From Sphingobacterium sp. UBA4616 (GTDB lineage: Bacteria > Bacteroidota > Bacteroidia > Sphingobacteriales > Sphingobacteriaceae), in NCBI GenBank assembly GCA_002386525.1, contig DGIS01000013.1, forward strand, positions 232,980 through 296,979: 64,000 nt of DNA, written 5' to 3'. The notes under the pieces were generated by a model. That model did no database searches. It saw only the letters and a list, made by a program, of their open reading frames with translations, and had not been told where the DNA came from. The position numbers and the translations under genes are program-made. This document shows positions 52,137 through 62,110 of the stretch, piece by piece (positions within the stretch are counted from its first letter, which is position 1; each line of letters starts with the position of its first letter).

Positions 52137-54734
52137 TTAGAAGTCAAATCTGACACGGGCACGAATTCCCCAAGCTGGTGCATCGACGTGATCAAGATAA
52201 TTCAACCGTTTTACGTAGTCTACACGCAATATTTTGAAAATGTTGGAGAGACCGATACTGGCTTCCATATACGGTTGTGAGCCGAAGGTGTAAGAGCTTT
52301 GTACACCATCCGAATTGTGCTGCCAAGTAAATACTTTCGAACCATAATTAGGGTCGTCAGGATTATTTTCTTTGCGCAGTCCACCGTAGACACCCTTGAA
52401 ACTAAATACCTCCCGTAATTTAAGCCTTTTGATCAAAGGAATCTTATTCAAAAGAAAACCATTCATGTAGTACTGTACATTTAATGATGCGTTATGGTCA
52501 CTGACAAACTCAAGGAAGTTCATCAGGTTATACGAATTCAATTGATAGGCATAAGTCTGGTTGGCGCGGTGAATTGTTAAGAAAGGGAATGGAATTTCTT
52601 TCCCTGCGATATAATTCCCCTCAGCTGTGACGTCTGCAAATCCAAACTGACTAAAATAGAAGCGCTTAAAGGCGCCAACATTGAAGTTGTGATAATTGTA
52701 TTCACCTTTAGCCAGGCCTTTGATTCCCGCGGTATAGTTGAATGTAAAGATCGGGTATTGATTGAAAATAGGTGTTCTATAAATCTTTCCTTGATAAAAC
52801 TCTTCATGAGGGGCATATCTAAAATTAACGGACAATTCTGTTGAATTCAATTCGTTAAATAACCTGCTCTCGTTATTGGCATCAATCATTTGGTAGGTTA
52901 AGCTTCCGGCTGGCGTTTGTCTGTTAATATTGAAAGCCGCTCCGACCGCCACGTGATTTAAAAATTCTTTTTTGTACTCTAAACCATAATTTGTCTCATA
53001 GATATATCGATCATTATCCCCACGTTTGAAAGACAGTAAAAAGTTGTCTTCCTGAATAAACTCGAGCTTTTGCCCAGGAATCTTGGTGTCTTTTTTATAA
53101 GATGCCCTGATGTAGTGCATAGGAAAAGAATAGACAGATTTGTTATTGAACGCATAGGTTCCACTGAAAAAATATTTCCATTTCTGGTCTTTAAATCCGT
53201 AAGCAGCATAAGTTTCAGCATAGAAACGCTTGCTCAGCGATTCCGTGGTACGGCCACCGACACGCAAACGGAAACCTTCTACGGGATTAAAACTATAGAA
53301 CGTATTCACAGGACCGATTTCAACCGGACCAGCCTGTTTGTAACCGGAAAGTACCAGCGCGGCGATGTCCATGAATGTACGGAATGAAGGAATCTTTTGT
53401 AAGGTATCAATGTTATGATAGATGTTCAATTCGTTTTGCGCAAGGGCAAGTGGGCGCTGTGTTTCAAATAAAGTCTTCATTGCTTTCTTGTTTTCAACAT
53501 TATAGGCGATTACCGTTGACGGACCATCATAGATACTGTCGGGTTGTTGTATGCCTACTTTATAATTGTTGTAATCCACTGTCCGGCTGCCGCGGATTCC
53601 CATACCTTTCTCCGTTAACGAAAAATCGATACCCAGCGTACTTGTTTTTAGGTAGAAGCGGCTTTTGCTATCTTTCTCAAATTTAAGTTGTATCTGAAGA
53701 TCACGCACGAAATTTAAGTTGATATCATCAGCAACCGTCATGTTGGCGCCCTGAACGGCATAGTTGCCATCCAATGTGACATAGAGTTGGCCTTTGAACA
53801 ACATATCTGCTTTGTTGCGTGGAAAAAAGCTTAATTCGACTACCCAGGGTTGTACAGTCTTTATGGTATCCGTAATGAAAAACTTATAAAAAGTGGGTGC
53901 TGAATTGGCAATCGGACTCAAAAACTGATTAGTAACCAGGGAGATGTTGTTATCATAAATATCGACTTGTTCATAAAGTTTATTGAAGTAAGCTGTCAAA
54001 CCATCGTTATCAATAAATTTAGGATCAAATTGTGCGCGCTGATCCCCAAGGATATACTGTTTAGTTTTGCTTGGGTCTTTACGATAATAGACCTTTGAGA
54101 TCTTTTCCTCGATGAAAGCTGGCAAGACATATTTGTTGGCCGTTTTAGCCGAATCGTCTGTTTCGAAAAGAAATTGATAGTTTTTGAAGATCTTTTTATT
54201 GACAAATTTTTCCGAAAGATTACTTAATCCTAAGGACATTTTTTCATACTGGTCGTATTGCGCATATTGCTGACCTGCAAGTCTATTTTTTTCCTTATTC
54301 TCAATGACTTTTCGGATCAGTGCAACGGCAGGATTATCTTTGTTGCTATATTTTTTCTTTTTGGCCTTGACAACAACTTCTTCCAGCATATTGTCCTGCT
54401 GATCCATTAAAATTTCTTTTGTTTGCGTTGCATCATTCGTTACAAAAGCGTCTTTGCTGTCATAACCGATATAGCTTGCTCTAATTTTTACATAAGATGT
54501 CGGAAAGACGAGTTTAAATTCACCATTGGCGTTGGTCGATGTCGTGGTTCCGGCAGAAGCTGGAGCACCTACTACGGCGACGGTGGCGTAAGGTATAGGG
54601 CTCTTGGTCTTTGCGTCTCTAACGATACCCGTAACAGTTTTATTTTGGGCAAGGGCCAAAGATACCGTTAGCACGAGTGTTATCGAAAAAAAGAATTTAG
54701 TTATGAAGGTCTTTGCGTCTATGTTAGCTCTCAT
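52137..54734 (-). CDS. DUF5686 outer-membrane protein with carboxypeptidase-regulatory-like domain
   Basis: About 865 residues. The signal peptide ends near LALAQ, followed by a CarboxypepD_reg-like beta domain (about 33-115: VTGIVRDAKTKSPIPYATVAV). A long beta-rich region typical of DUF5686 follows, ending in an aromatic strand IRARVRFDF, the outer-membrane barrel signature for BAM insertion. This family is restricted largely to Bacteroidota; its function is not established, and it lacks the TonB-box/plug of SusC proteins. I start at ATG 54734; a further 9 residues are possible to 54761. The 301 bases upstream (54735-55035) are AT-rich with no feature seen. Confidence 0.85.
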   Translation of the reverse strand: MRANIDAKTFITKFFFSITLVLTVSLALAQNKTVTGIVRDAKTKSPIPYATVAVVGAPASAGTTTSTNANGEFKLVFPTSYVKIRASYIGYDSKDAFVTNDATQTKEILMDQQDNMLEEVVVKAKKKKYSNKDNPAVALIRKVIENKEKNRLAGQQYAQYDQYEKMSLGLSNLSEKFVNKKIFKNYQFLFETDDSAKTANKYVLPAFIEEKISKVYYRKDPSKTKQYILGDQRAQFDPKFIDNDGLTAYFNKLYEQVDIYDNNISLVTNQFLSPIANSAPTFYKFFITDTIKTVQPWVVELSFFPRNKADMLFKGQLYVTLDGNYAVQGANMTVADDINLNFVRDLQIQLKFEKDSKSRFYLKTSTLGIDFSLTEKGMGIRGSRTVDYNNYKVGIQQPDSIYDGPSTVIAYNVENKKAMKTLFETQRPLALAQNELNIYHNIDTLQKIPSFRTFMDIAALVLSGYKQAGPVEIGPVNTFYSFNPVEGFRLRVGGRTTESLSKRFYAETYAAYGFKDQKWKYFFSGTYAFNNKSVYSFPMHYIRASYKKDTKIPGQKLEFIQEDNFLLSFKRGDNDRYIYETNYGLEYKKEFLNHVAVGAAFNINRQTPAGSLTYQMIDANNESRLFNELNSTELSVNFRYAPHEEFYQGKIYRTPIFNQYPIFTFNYTAGIKGLAKGEYNYHNFNVGAFKRFYFSQFGFADVTAEGNYIAGKEIPFPFLTIHRANQTYAYQLNSYNLMNFLEFVSDHNASLNVQYYMNGFLLNKIPLIKRLKLREVFSFKGVYGGLRKENNPDDPNYGSKVFTWQHNSDGVQSSYTFGSQPYMEASIGLSNIFKILRVDYVKRLNYLDHVDAPAWGIRARVRFDF

Positions 54735-55035
54735 TATATTGCTATAATCTTGAAAATTCAAAATTGTTTTCTTGTTCCAACTTTATTTTTGACTTTATAG
54801 GTATTAAAATCAAAAAATCAGTGAACAAAGGAAATAAAAAATTAAGAATAATTAAAATTTTATTGTAATATAATAGCAGTGACCAGTTGCGTACTTTTTT
54901 GGTGTAAAATATTGTTTACTAAATGTTTATATCAAATTATTGATTTAGGGTACTAATTTTAATACTAGATTTTGACTTGGCGATGATTTTCCGCTGTCTT
55001 ATTTATTGACTTTTGTAACGATATAGTCAGTCCTA

Positions 55036-56715
55036 TCAAAAATCTGGTTCAATTTCGAAGGTCATTTCTTGCTTTGAACTGGGATGAATAAAAGTAATAG
55101 AAGCAGCGTGTAAATGTAGTCTATTGGCTTTTCTACCATACAGATCGTCGCCAACGATAGGCGTGTTTAATCCCTTTGGGTGCACAGCATGCATGCGAAG
55201 TTGGTGGGTTCGGCCTGTCAGCGGATAGAATCTAACTCTTGTCTGGTTATTTTCGACGGCCATTTTTTCCCATTTTGTCTGTGCCGGTTTGCCGTAGGTA
55301 TAGCAGACCATTTGTCGGGGCCTATCCTCTAAGTCAACGCGCAGGGGTAGATCGATTAAACCCGAATTCGCTTCGATAATGCCATCGAGCAAAGCAATAT
55401 ATGTTTTCTTGATGGTGTGCTGTATAAATTGATCTTGAATGAATTTATGGGACGCTTTGTTTTTGGCAACAATCAGCAGGCCGGATGTGGACATATCCAA
55501 GCGGTGGATAATAATCGGACCTGCTTCAGGATAGCGTTGGAGAACGCGATTGTAGACTGAATCCTTAACATATATGCCAGGTACAGACAGAAATTCAGCG
55601 GGTTTATTGATAATGATGATATCTTCATCTTCGTAAATTTGAGGAAGTTCTATCGCCAATGTAGTTTCCTGCTGCATGGGATTAGGATCTACGACCAAGC
55701 CTTCGAGCATATATCCTAAAATTGGTTCACATTTTTTGCGGCAGGCAGGGTAGTAGTTTTTGTGTCTGCGTATTTCGGAGGCAGGGGAACAGCCCCACCA
55801 AAATTCGGCTAAGGCGACCGGTGTCATCTTGTTTTCATAGGCATATTGCAAAAGCTTAGGTGCGGCACATTCTCCGGACCCAGCTGGGGGCGTTGTGTTG
55901 TCAAAATCTTGGAACACATCCACTACATTTTTGTATTGTCCTTTTGCATTGCGAAAATTATATTGTTCAAAAAGTTGCTTTTGAAGGTTGCCCGAGCGTA
56001 TTTTTCGCTCTTCTTTAAGCGACGTAATCGTCGATAGCAATTCTTGCAGGTGATCGCTTTCCTGTTTCATGGCGATATGCATTTCATACTGAAAGCGCTG
56101 AAGCTGTTGTTTGTCTTTTAAACTCTGGCGCTGCATATCTTCCATGAGTAATGCATAATCTGCATCCGATAAACTGGACTTTAATAGCGTACGTGTTTCC
56201 TTTCGATTCTTCTTTTGCGCCTTCAATTTTAATTTAAGAGCGTCAAGTGACTCCCCCCATTCACTTTTTAACAGGTCGAGGTTACGCTTGGCATTTTCCA
56301 GCTCGGCACTTGTTTCGAGGTTTTCAATTTTTCGGTTCAGCGCATTAAGATGTACTTCTTCGTTTAGAAAAAAGCTATTATCTTCGAGCATATCGAAAAT
56401 TGGCGGTACAAAATGCTGGTTTTTATTGCTTCCCGCCAACTTACCGGAAGCAGCGGCGAGATAACCAAGTTCTTCGTCCTGGTTTTTAACCACCAAAACG
56501 CCAAACATTTTTCCAATGGGAAGTCCCTCTCCAGTGCTATCCAAGCCAAAATTGTGTGTCCATTCGTTCTGCTTTTCAATGTAATGTTGAAGTTCTTGCG
56601 CCGCCATTGCGACAAGAGGGTGTGGCTCATAACAAAACGGAAAGGTAAATCGTGCCGGAAGTTCGATTGTTGAAATATCCTGTTTGAATGTGTGAAAATA
56701 AGTGTTGTTTTCCAT
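55036..56715 (-). CDS. RluA-family pseudouridine synthase with long N-terminal extension
   Basis: A 559-residue protein. The last ~200 residues are an RluA-type pseudouridine synthase: NKPAEFLSVPG, the catalytic Asp in IIHRLDMSTSGLLIVAKN near residue 405, and GRTHQLRMHA near 515. The first ~350 residues hold a mixed domain (1-110), a charged coiled coil (about 115-270) and a Cys-containing segment (GECAAPK, WWGCSPASE, ACRKKCEPILGYML at about 280-335) that may bind metal. It probably modifies 23S rRNA or tRNA uridines; the extension may provide RNA binding. Monocistronic. Confidence 0.85.
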   Translation of the reverse strand: MENNTYFHTFKQDISTIELPARFTFPFCYEPHPLVAMAAQELQHYIEKQNEWTHNFGLDSTGEGLPIGKMFGVLVVKNQDEELGYLAAASGKLAGSNKNQHFVPPIFDMLEDNSFFLNEEVHLNALNRKIENLETSAELENAKRNLDLLKSEWGESLDALKLKLKAQKKNRKETRTLLKSSLSDADYALLMEDMQRQSLKDKQQLQRFQYEMHIAMKQESDHLQELLSTITSLKEERKIRSGNLQKQLFEQYNFRNAKGQYKNVVDVFQDFDNTTPPAGSGECAAPKLLQYAYENKMTPVALAEFWWGCSPASEIRRHKNYYPACRKKCEPILGYMLEGLVVDPNPMQQETTLAIELPQIYEDEDIIIINKPAEFLSVPGIYVKDSVYNRVLQRYPEAGPIIIHRLDMSTSGLLIVAKNKASHKFIQDQFIQHTIKKTYIALLDGIIEANSGLIDLPLRVDLEDRPRQMVCYTYGKPAQTKWEKMAVENNQTRVRFYPLTGRTHQLRMHAVHPKGLNTPIVGDDLYGRKANRLHLHAASITFIHPSSKQEMTFEIEPDF

Positions 56716-56751
56716 TTGGTCTGGGGCGTTTCCTCAAAATAAATATGTCGG

Positions 56752-56759
56752 CAAAAATA
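56752..56759 (-). promoter_or_regulatory. -7 box of the pseudouridine synthase gene
   Basis: The minus strand reads TATTTTTG, 36 nt upstream of the ATG. The -33 region is not clear. Confidence 0.5.
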
Positions 56760-56845
56760 CAACATTATGTCTTAAATAATTGCTTGATCGTTTTTTTATG
56801 TCAATAGGGGATGCGATAATTTGTTCAAATTTGGCGCCTGTATTT

Positions 56846-56877
56846 TTTGTTTTTATCGCATTGTTTCGGTAAATTTA
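56846..56877 (+). promoter_or_regulatory. Promoter of dps
   Basis: TTTG (56846-56849), 20 bases, then TAAATTTA (56870-56877; one mismatch to TAnnTTTG). The ATG is 42 nt downstream. No clear OxyR-type site was recognised. Confidence 0.6.
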
Positions 56878-56919
56878 ATCAAGCAATTAAAACATATTAG
56901 TTAACAAAAAAAATACAGA

Positions 56920-57393
56920 ATGAAAACTTCAATTGGAATTAAAGATGCCGACTTGAAAAAAGTCGCCAAGTTGCTAAATGTGCTTTTGGCAGATGAACAT
57001 GTTGTCTATATGAAGACACGTAATGCGCATTGGAATGTGGAGGGCGCGGATTTTCATGCTGCTCATCTATTTTTGGAATCGCAATACGATGAACTTGCTG
57101 AAGTAATCGATGAGGTTGCAGAGCGTGTGCGTACACTGGGGCATTATGCCGTTGGCACCTTTGACAAATATTTAAAGTTGACCCGTTTAACGGAGTCTAC
57201 TTCCGAAAAGACAGATAGCCTTTCCTATTATAAGGAACTGTTAGCTGATCATGAAGCAATTGCGATGTCGATTCGTGCTGATCTTGCGGCAGTTGAACAG
57301 ACCGCAGACAATGGTACGGAGGACTTTTTGGTTGGTTTGCTGGAAAAGCATGAAAAAATGGCTTGGATGCTGCGTGCACATTTTGTGAAATAG
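56920..57393 (+). CDS. dps: Dps, ferritin-like DNA-protection protein
   Basis: A 157-residue Dps-type mini-ferritin, a dodecamer that oxidises and stores iron and limits hydroxyl-radical damage. The ferroxidase ligands fall at the spacing known for E. coli Dps: H37 (HWNVEG), H49, E53, D64 and E68. Length is normal. It lacks a long Lys-rich N-terminal tail, so DNA binding may be weak. It stands alone with its own terminator. Confidence 0.93.
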   Translation: MKTSIGIKDADLKKVAKLLNVLLADEHVVYMKTRNAHWNVEGADFHAAHLFLESQYDELAEVIDEVAERVRTLGHYAVGTFDKYLKLTRLTESTSEKTDSLSYYKELLADHEAIAMSIRADLAAVEQTADNGTEDFLVGLLEKHEKMAWMLRAHFVK

Positions 57394-57421
57394 GCTGTAG
57401 TCACTTTACTACAATTCGTAT

Positions 57422-57460
57422 AAAAAATCCTGCTTACAAGAAATTGGCGGGATTTTTTTT
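57422..57460 (+). terminator. Terminator of dps
   Basis: AAAAAATCCTGC (57422-57433) pairs with GCGGGATTTTTT (57447-57458), with one G-U pair, and further Ts follow. Confidence 0.88.
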
Positions 57461-57541
57461 GTGTTTTGTTGTCGACACAGGATTAATTTTCTATCTTAAA
57501 GAGGAATTAAGCCTTCAGAAACTTTTTAATATATTACAACT

Positions 57542-60001
57542 ATGCTTGAAGACGACAACCTAAATCAAACCACACTAAATGAGGAGGAAAATGATGGTAC
57601 TTTGGAGAGTATGCATCATGTGAATAATCCAGTATTGGATCTACCTAAAATTGAGAAAAAATACCTAGAAACCATAGTTGACCATAGTCAGAATGATAAA
57701 TCTTATTATTTTTCCGACAGCAAAGCGAAGGTAGAAATTAAGATTGTAACCGACGAGATCGTACGGGTACGGCTCGCGCCTGAAGGAACTTTTTTGGAAG
57801 ACTTCTCTTACGCGTTAGCCAAAAAAGATCACCGTGTAAGCATACACCAATGTAAGGAAGAGACAGACCATTATTTAGTCCACACGAACACCATTTCCTG
57901 TAAGATCAATAAAAGCGACTTTTTAATTTCTTTTTCGGATCGTTCCGGTAAGCTGTTTAACGCCGATCTGGCACCAATGCATTGGGAGGAAAACCCAGAT
58001 TTTGGAGGCTACTATGTATATAGTACCAAAGTGGCCTTTGCAAATGAAGCTTTTTATGGTCTAGGTGATAAGGCCACCAAATTGAATCTGAGAGGTAAAA
58101 GACTTAAAAACTGGAATTCAGATACTTATGCTTTTGCTTACGATCAGGACCCACTTTATAAAACTATTCCGTTTTATATTGGTTTAAAAGATGGGGAAGC
58201 TTACGGAATATTTTTTGACAATACGTTTAAAACATATTTTGATTTTGCTGCCGAAGACCCGGGGAAAACGAGCTTTTGGTCGGAAGGTGGAGAGCTGCAG
58301 TACTATTATATTCATGGTCCGCGTATCATTGATGTTATCCGTCGTTACCATACATTGACTGGCACACATTATCTGCCACCATTATGGGCAATCGGCTATC
58401 ATCAGTGTCGCTGGAGTTATTATCCAGAAGCCAATGTGCGTAAGGTCGCTAAAGAATTTAGAAAGCGGCAGATTCCATGTGACGCCATTTATCTTGATAT
58501 CGACTATATGGAAGGGTATCGCTGTTTTACATGGAATAAGCAGTATTTTTCAAATCCAAAAAGTATGATTAGTGATTTGGCAAATGATGGCTTTAAAACC
58601 GTAGTGATGATCGATCCAGGAATTAAGGTCGATGAGAACTATTGGGTGTTCAGAGAAGGGAAGGAGAACCGGTATTTCTGTCGCCGAGGAGATGATTATT
58701 TTATGGAAGGATTTGTTTGGCCAGGACGCTGTCAATTTCCTGATTTTACCAATCCGGAGGTTCGGCAATGGTGGGGTACATTGTATCAGGGCCTTGTGGA
58801 AGATGGCGTTGCAGGTTTCTGGAACGATATGAATGAACCGGCTGTATTTGGTCGGGGAACATTTCCAGATGACGTACGCCATCAATACGACGGCCATCGG
58901 GGGTCGCATCGTAAAGCACATAATATTTATGGTATGCAGATGGTGCGCGCAACGTATGATGGTTTAAAGAAATTGTATAAAAACAAGCGCCCATTTACCA
59001 TTACCCGAGCGGCTTATGCCGGTACACAGCGTTATTCTTCGGTTTGGACAGGTGATAATCTGGCTAGTTGGGAACACCTCAAATTAGGAACCTTACAGTT
59101 GCAGCGATTGTCAACTTCCGGAATGTCCTTTTGTGGGACGGATATTGGTGGATTCACAGGCGAACCAGACGGAGAATTGTTTACTCGATGGATGCAATTT
59201 GGTGTTTTCTCGCCGTTTATGCGTGTGCATTCCGCTGGCGATACGCGGGATCGCGAGCCGTGGAGTTTTGGGGAGGACTGGGAGCAGATTAACCGGAAAT
59301 TTATTGAACTCCGTTACCAGCTGTTGCCGTATATCTATACGTGCTTTTGGGAGCAGACAAAATATGGTTATCCAATACTGCGTCCAATTTCTATGGTTGA
59401 GCAACATATACCAACAAACTGGCAGCGTGAAGAAGAATTCTGTTTTGGAGATAAAATATTGGTATCCCCGGTCTTGCAGCCGGGACAAAAGAGTAAAATT
59501 GTCTATTTGCCGGAAGGTTGTTGGTACTATTATTTCAACAACGAAATCTATGCCGGAGGTAAAGAACATACAGTCGCTACGCCGATCGACGAAATGCCGA
59601 TCTTCATTCGTGGGGGATCTGTGATTCCGGAATATCCAGTGATGCAATATACTGGTGAAAAGAAAATTGAAGAGCTGCAGCTCAATGTTTACTTCGCTGA
59701 TGGTGTGACGCGTTCGTATGTGTATTCAGACCACGGCGACACTTTTGCTTATGAGCAGGATATTTATCTCGAAAAATGCTTTACGGTATCCGGACTCAAC
59801 GATTCTTTATCGATCAAGCAAACCAGAGATGGTTTGTTTACCGAACGGTACGAAGAATATAAATTACAGTTAATTGGCTTGCCATTCCGTATTAAGAAAG
59901 TTAAGACGGATGGAATAGACACAAAAGTACAACAAGATGAAAAGGGGCGATATTGGATTAATGTCGCACGTGAATTTGATAATATATTGATAGAAGGTTA
60001 A
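57542..60001 (+). CDS. Glycoside hydrolase family 31 alpha-glucosidase
   Basis: An 819-residue GH31 enzyme with no signal peptide, so probably cytoplasmic. An N-terminal beta-sandwich (about 60-260) with FYGLGDKA is followed by the (beta/alpha)8 barrel. The nucleophile is D429 in WNDMNEP, the acid/base D505 in WTGDN, and the C-terminal beta domains include ILVSPVLQPG and GGSVIPEYP. GH31 members are mainly alpha-glucosidases releasing glucose from maltose or glycogen oligosaccharides. It is 2 bases ahead of glgB, so it is part of the glycogen operon and may process branch-end oligosaccharides. Confidence 0.93.
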   Translation: MLEDDNLNQTTLNEEENDGTLESMHHVNNPVLDLPKIEKKYLETIVDHSQNDKSYYFSDSKAKVEIKIVTDEIVRVRLAPEGTFLEDFSYALAKKDHRVSIHQCKEETDHYLVHTNTISCKINKSDFLISFSDRSGKLFNADLAPMHWEENPDFGGYYVYSTKVAFANEAFYGLGDKATKLNLRGKRLKNWNSDTYAFAYDQDPLYKTIPFYIGLKDGEAYGIFFDNTFKTYFDFAAEDPGKTSFWSEGGELQYYYIHGPRIIDVIRRYHTLTGTHYLPPLWAIGYHQCRWSYYPEANVRKVAKEFRKRQIPCDAIYLDIDYMEGYRCFTWNKQYFSNPKSMISDLANDGFKTVVMIDPGIKVDENYWVFREGKENRYFCRRGDDYFMEGFVWPGRCQFPDFTNPEVRQWWGTLYQGLVEDGVAGFWNDMNEPAVFGRGTFPDDVRHQYDGHRGSHRKAHNIYGMQMVRATYDGLKKLYKNKRPFTITRAAYAGTQRYSSVWTGDNLASWEHLKLGTLQLQRLSTSGMSFCGTDIGGFTGEPDGELFTRWMQFGVFSPFMRVHSAGDTRDREPWSFGEDWEQINRKFIELRYQLLPYIYTCFWEQTKYGYPILRPISMVEQHIPTNWQREEEFCFGDKILVSPVLQPGQKSKIVYLPEGCWYYYFNNEIYAGGKEHTVATPIDEMPIFIRGGSVIPEYPVMQYTGEKKIEELQLNVYFADGVTRSYVYSDHGDTFAYEQDIYLEKCFTVSGLNDSLSIKQTRDGLFTERYEEYKLQLIGLPFRIKKVKTDGIDTKVQQDEKGRYWINVAREFDNILIEG

Positions 60002-60003
60002 AC

Positions 60004-61962
60004 ATGGCCAATGAAGTAATTCCGCATAGTCTATTTTCTGAATTTGATGTCGCCTTATTCCAGTCGGGTAAGCACTTTAAATTATACGAAAAGTTCGGTT
60101 CACATGAACTGGAAGTCAACGGTGAGAAAGGCGTTTATTTTGCGGTTTGGGCTCCAAATGCAAAATCTGTTGCTGTCTCCGGCGACTTTAATTCTTGGAA
60201 TAAAGAGCGTGATGCGCTTTATGTGCGCTGGGACGGCAGCGGAATCTGGGAGGGATTTATTCCTGGCCTAGCTAATGGTGAGGCATACAAGTATGTTATT
60301 CAGACCTATTCGGGCGAACAGCTTGAAAAAGGCGATCCATTTGCATTTAAATGGGAAGTTGCACCCAGGACTGCGTCGCTGGTACATTCGACTTGGTACG
60401 CGTGGCAAGACAAGCAATGGATGCAGGAGCGCGTCATTAAAAACAGATTGGATCAACCGTGGTCTGTCTACGAAGTACATTTAGGATCTTGGGTGCGCGA
60501 TCCGGAAAGTCCTGAGACTTTGCTGAATTACCGGGAAATAGCCGTGCAGCTTGTTTCTTATGTCAAGGAGATGAATTTTACGCACGTGGAATTTATGCCA
60601 TTGATGGAACATCCCTATTATCCTTCTTGGGGATATCAGATCACAGGATATTTCGCGGCAAGCTCGCGGTATGGCTCGGCACAGGACTTGATGTATTTGA
60701 TTGAAGAGCTTCATGCAGCAGGTATAGGGGTGTTGTTGGATTGGGTGCCTTCTCATTTTCCGGGTGATGCTCACGGTCTTTATCGATTTGATGGCAGCAG
60801 TCTATATGAACACGAAGATCCAAGGAAAGGCTTTCATCCTGACTGGCAATCCTATATCTTCAATTATGGCCGCAATGAGGTAAGGTCTTTTTTGATCAGT
60901 AACGCATTTTACTGGCTGGATCGTTTTCATATTGATGGCCTTCGGGTAGATGCTGTTGCGTCTATGTTGTATCTGGATTATAGCCGAAATGCGGGAGAAT
61001 GGATTCCCAATGAATATGGTGGCAATGAAAATTTAGAAGCGGTACAGTTTTTAAAAGAGCTAAACGAGGCGGTATATAGTCATTTTCCACATGTGCAGAC
61101 AATCGCTGAGGAATCTACTTCTTGGCCTGGGGTGAGCAGGCCCACTTATGCGGATGGCCTAGGTTTTGGTATGAAGTGGATGATGGGGTGGATGCACGAC
61201 ACGTTGGATTATTTTAAGGAGGATCCGATTAATCGTCAATATCATCATGATCGCCTGACTTTCGCAACTGTCTATGCTTTTCACGAAAATTTTATGCTTC
61301 CGTTGTCGCATGATGAGGTGGTGTATGGAAAGCATTCGCTGATTTATAAAATGCCCGGGGATGAATGGCAGAAATTTGCCAATCTCCGCACATTGTATCT
61401 CTTCATGTATACTTTTTCAGGAACAAAATTATTGTTTATGGGGGGCGAATTTGGACAGACGGCAGAGTGGAACGTTAATAAATCGCTGGATTGGCATCTT
61501 TTGGACTATGCTCCGCATCAGGGTATGAAACAATTTGTAGCAGAGCTGAACTCCTTATATAAGGTGCAACCGAGCCTTTATCAAAAAGCTTTTGAAGCAT
61601 CAGGCTTCGATTGGATAGATGCAGGCGACCGTGAAAATTCAGTCGTGGTCTATTGGCGCAAGGGATTTGATGCGTGGGATGATACAGTCGTTGTGCTGAA
61701 CCTAACACCCGTTGTTCGCGAGCATTTTCGCATAGGTCTGCCTTATGCTGGAGAATGGGAAGTGGTTTTCAATTCTGACGACTTGACCTATTTCGGCTCA
61801 GGAATTCATCAGCCAAATATTCATACTGAACACCTGCACTGGATGAATCAGATACAGTCTGCTCAAGTTCATTTGCCGCCATTAGGTGGTTATGTTCTTC
61901 AAAGGAAGAAAGAACTAAAGGGTGTCAATTCGGCGGAAGAAAAGGCTGTTAGCGCTGTTTAG
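60004..61962 (+). CDS. glgB: 1,4-alpha-glucan branching enzyme
   Basis: A 652-residue GH13 enzyme that makes alpha-1,6 branches in glycogen. A CBM48 domain (about 30-125, YFAVWAPNAKSVAVSGDFNSW) is followed by the catalytic barrel: YEVHLGSW, the nucleophile D316 in GLRVDAVASM, the acid E369 in TIAEESTSWP, and LSHDEVVYGKHSL. The single CBM48 is the short-form GlgB layout. It begins 2 bases after the GH31 stop, indicating coupled translation. Confidence 0.97.
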   Translation: MANEVIPHSLFSEFDVALFQSGKHFKLYEKFGSHELEVNGEKGVYFAVWAPNAKSVAVSGDFNSWNKERDALYVRWDGSGIWEGFIPGLANGEAYKYVIQTYSGEQLEKGDPFAFKWEVAPRTASLVHSTWYAWQDKQWMQERVIKNRLDQPWSVYEVHLGSWVRDPESPETLLNYREIAVQLVSYVKEMNFTHVEFMPLMEHPYYPSWGYQITGYFAASSRYGSAQDLMYLIEELHAAGIGVLLDWVPSHFPGDAHGLYRFDGSSLYEHEDPRKGFHPDWQSYIFNYGRNEVRSFLISNAFYWLDRFHIDGLRVDAVASMLYLDYSRNAGEWIPNEYGGNENLEAVQFLKELNEAVYSHFPHVQTIAEESTSWPGVSRPTYADGLGFGMKWMMGWMHDTLDYFKEDPINRQYHHDRLTFATVYAFHENFMLPLSHDEVVYGKHSLIYKMPGDEWQKFANLRTLYLFMYTFSGTKLLFMGGEFGQTAEWNVNKSLDWHLLDYAPHQGMKQFVAELNSLYKVQPSLYQKAFEASGFDWIDAGDRENSVVVYWRKGFDAWDDTVVVLNLTPVVREHFRIGLPYAGEWEVVFNSDDLTYFGSGIHQPNIHTEHLHWMNQIQSAQVHLPPLGGYVLQRKKELKGVNSAEEKAVSAV

Positions 61963-62110
61963 CACAGCGCGCAAAAAATTATGTAATGGAATAAGTGTAG
62001 ATTTAGATGGGAACTTGGTATTGATTTTCAGGTTCGTTATAATGCGTTGTTACAACTAATAGGAAGGCAGCTTTTTGCCTTTAACACAGATAAAATATGG
62101 ACTTATTCTA

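Noticed and set aside
59111..59647. Open frames of over 160 codons on both strands inside the GH31 gene
   Set aside because: They are out-of-frame shadows of a clearly real GH31 barrel and have no coherent protein character.
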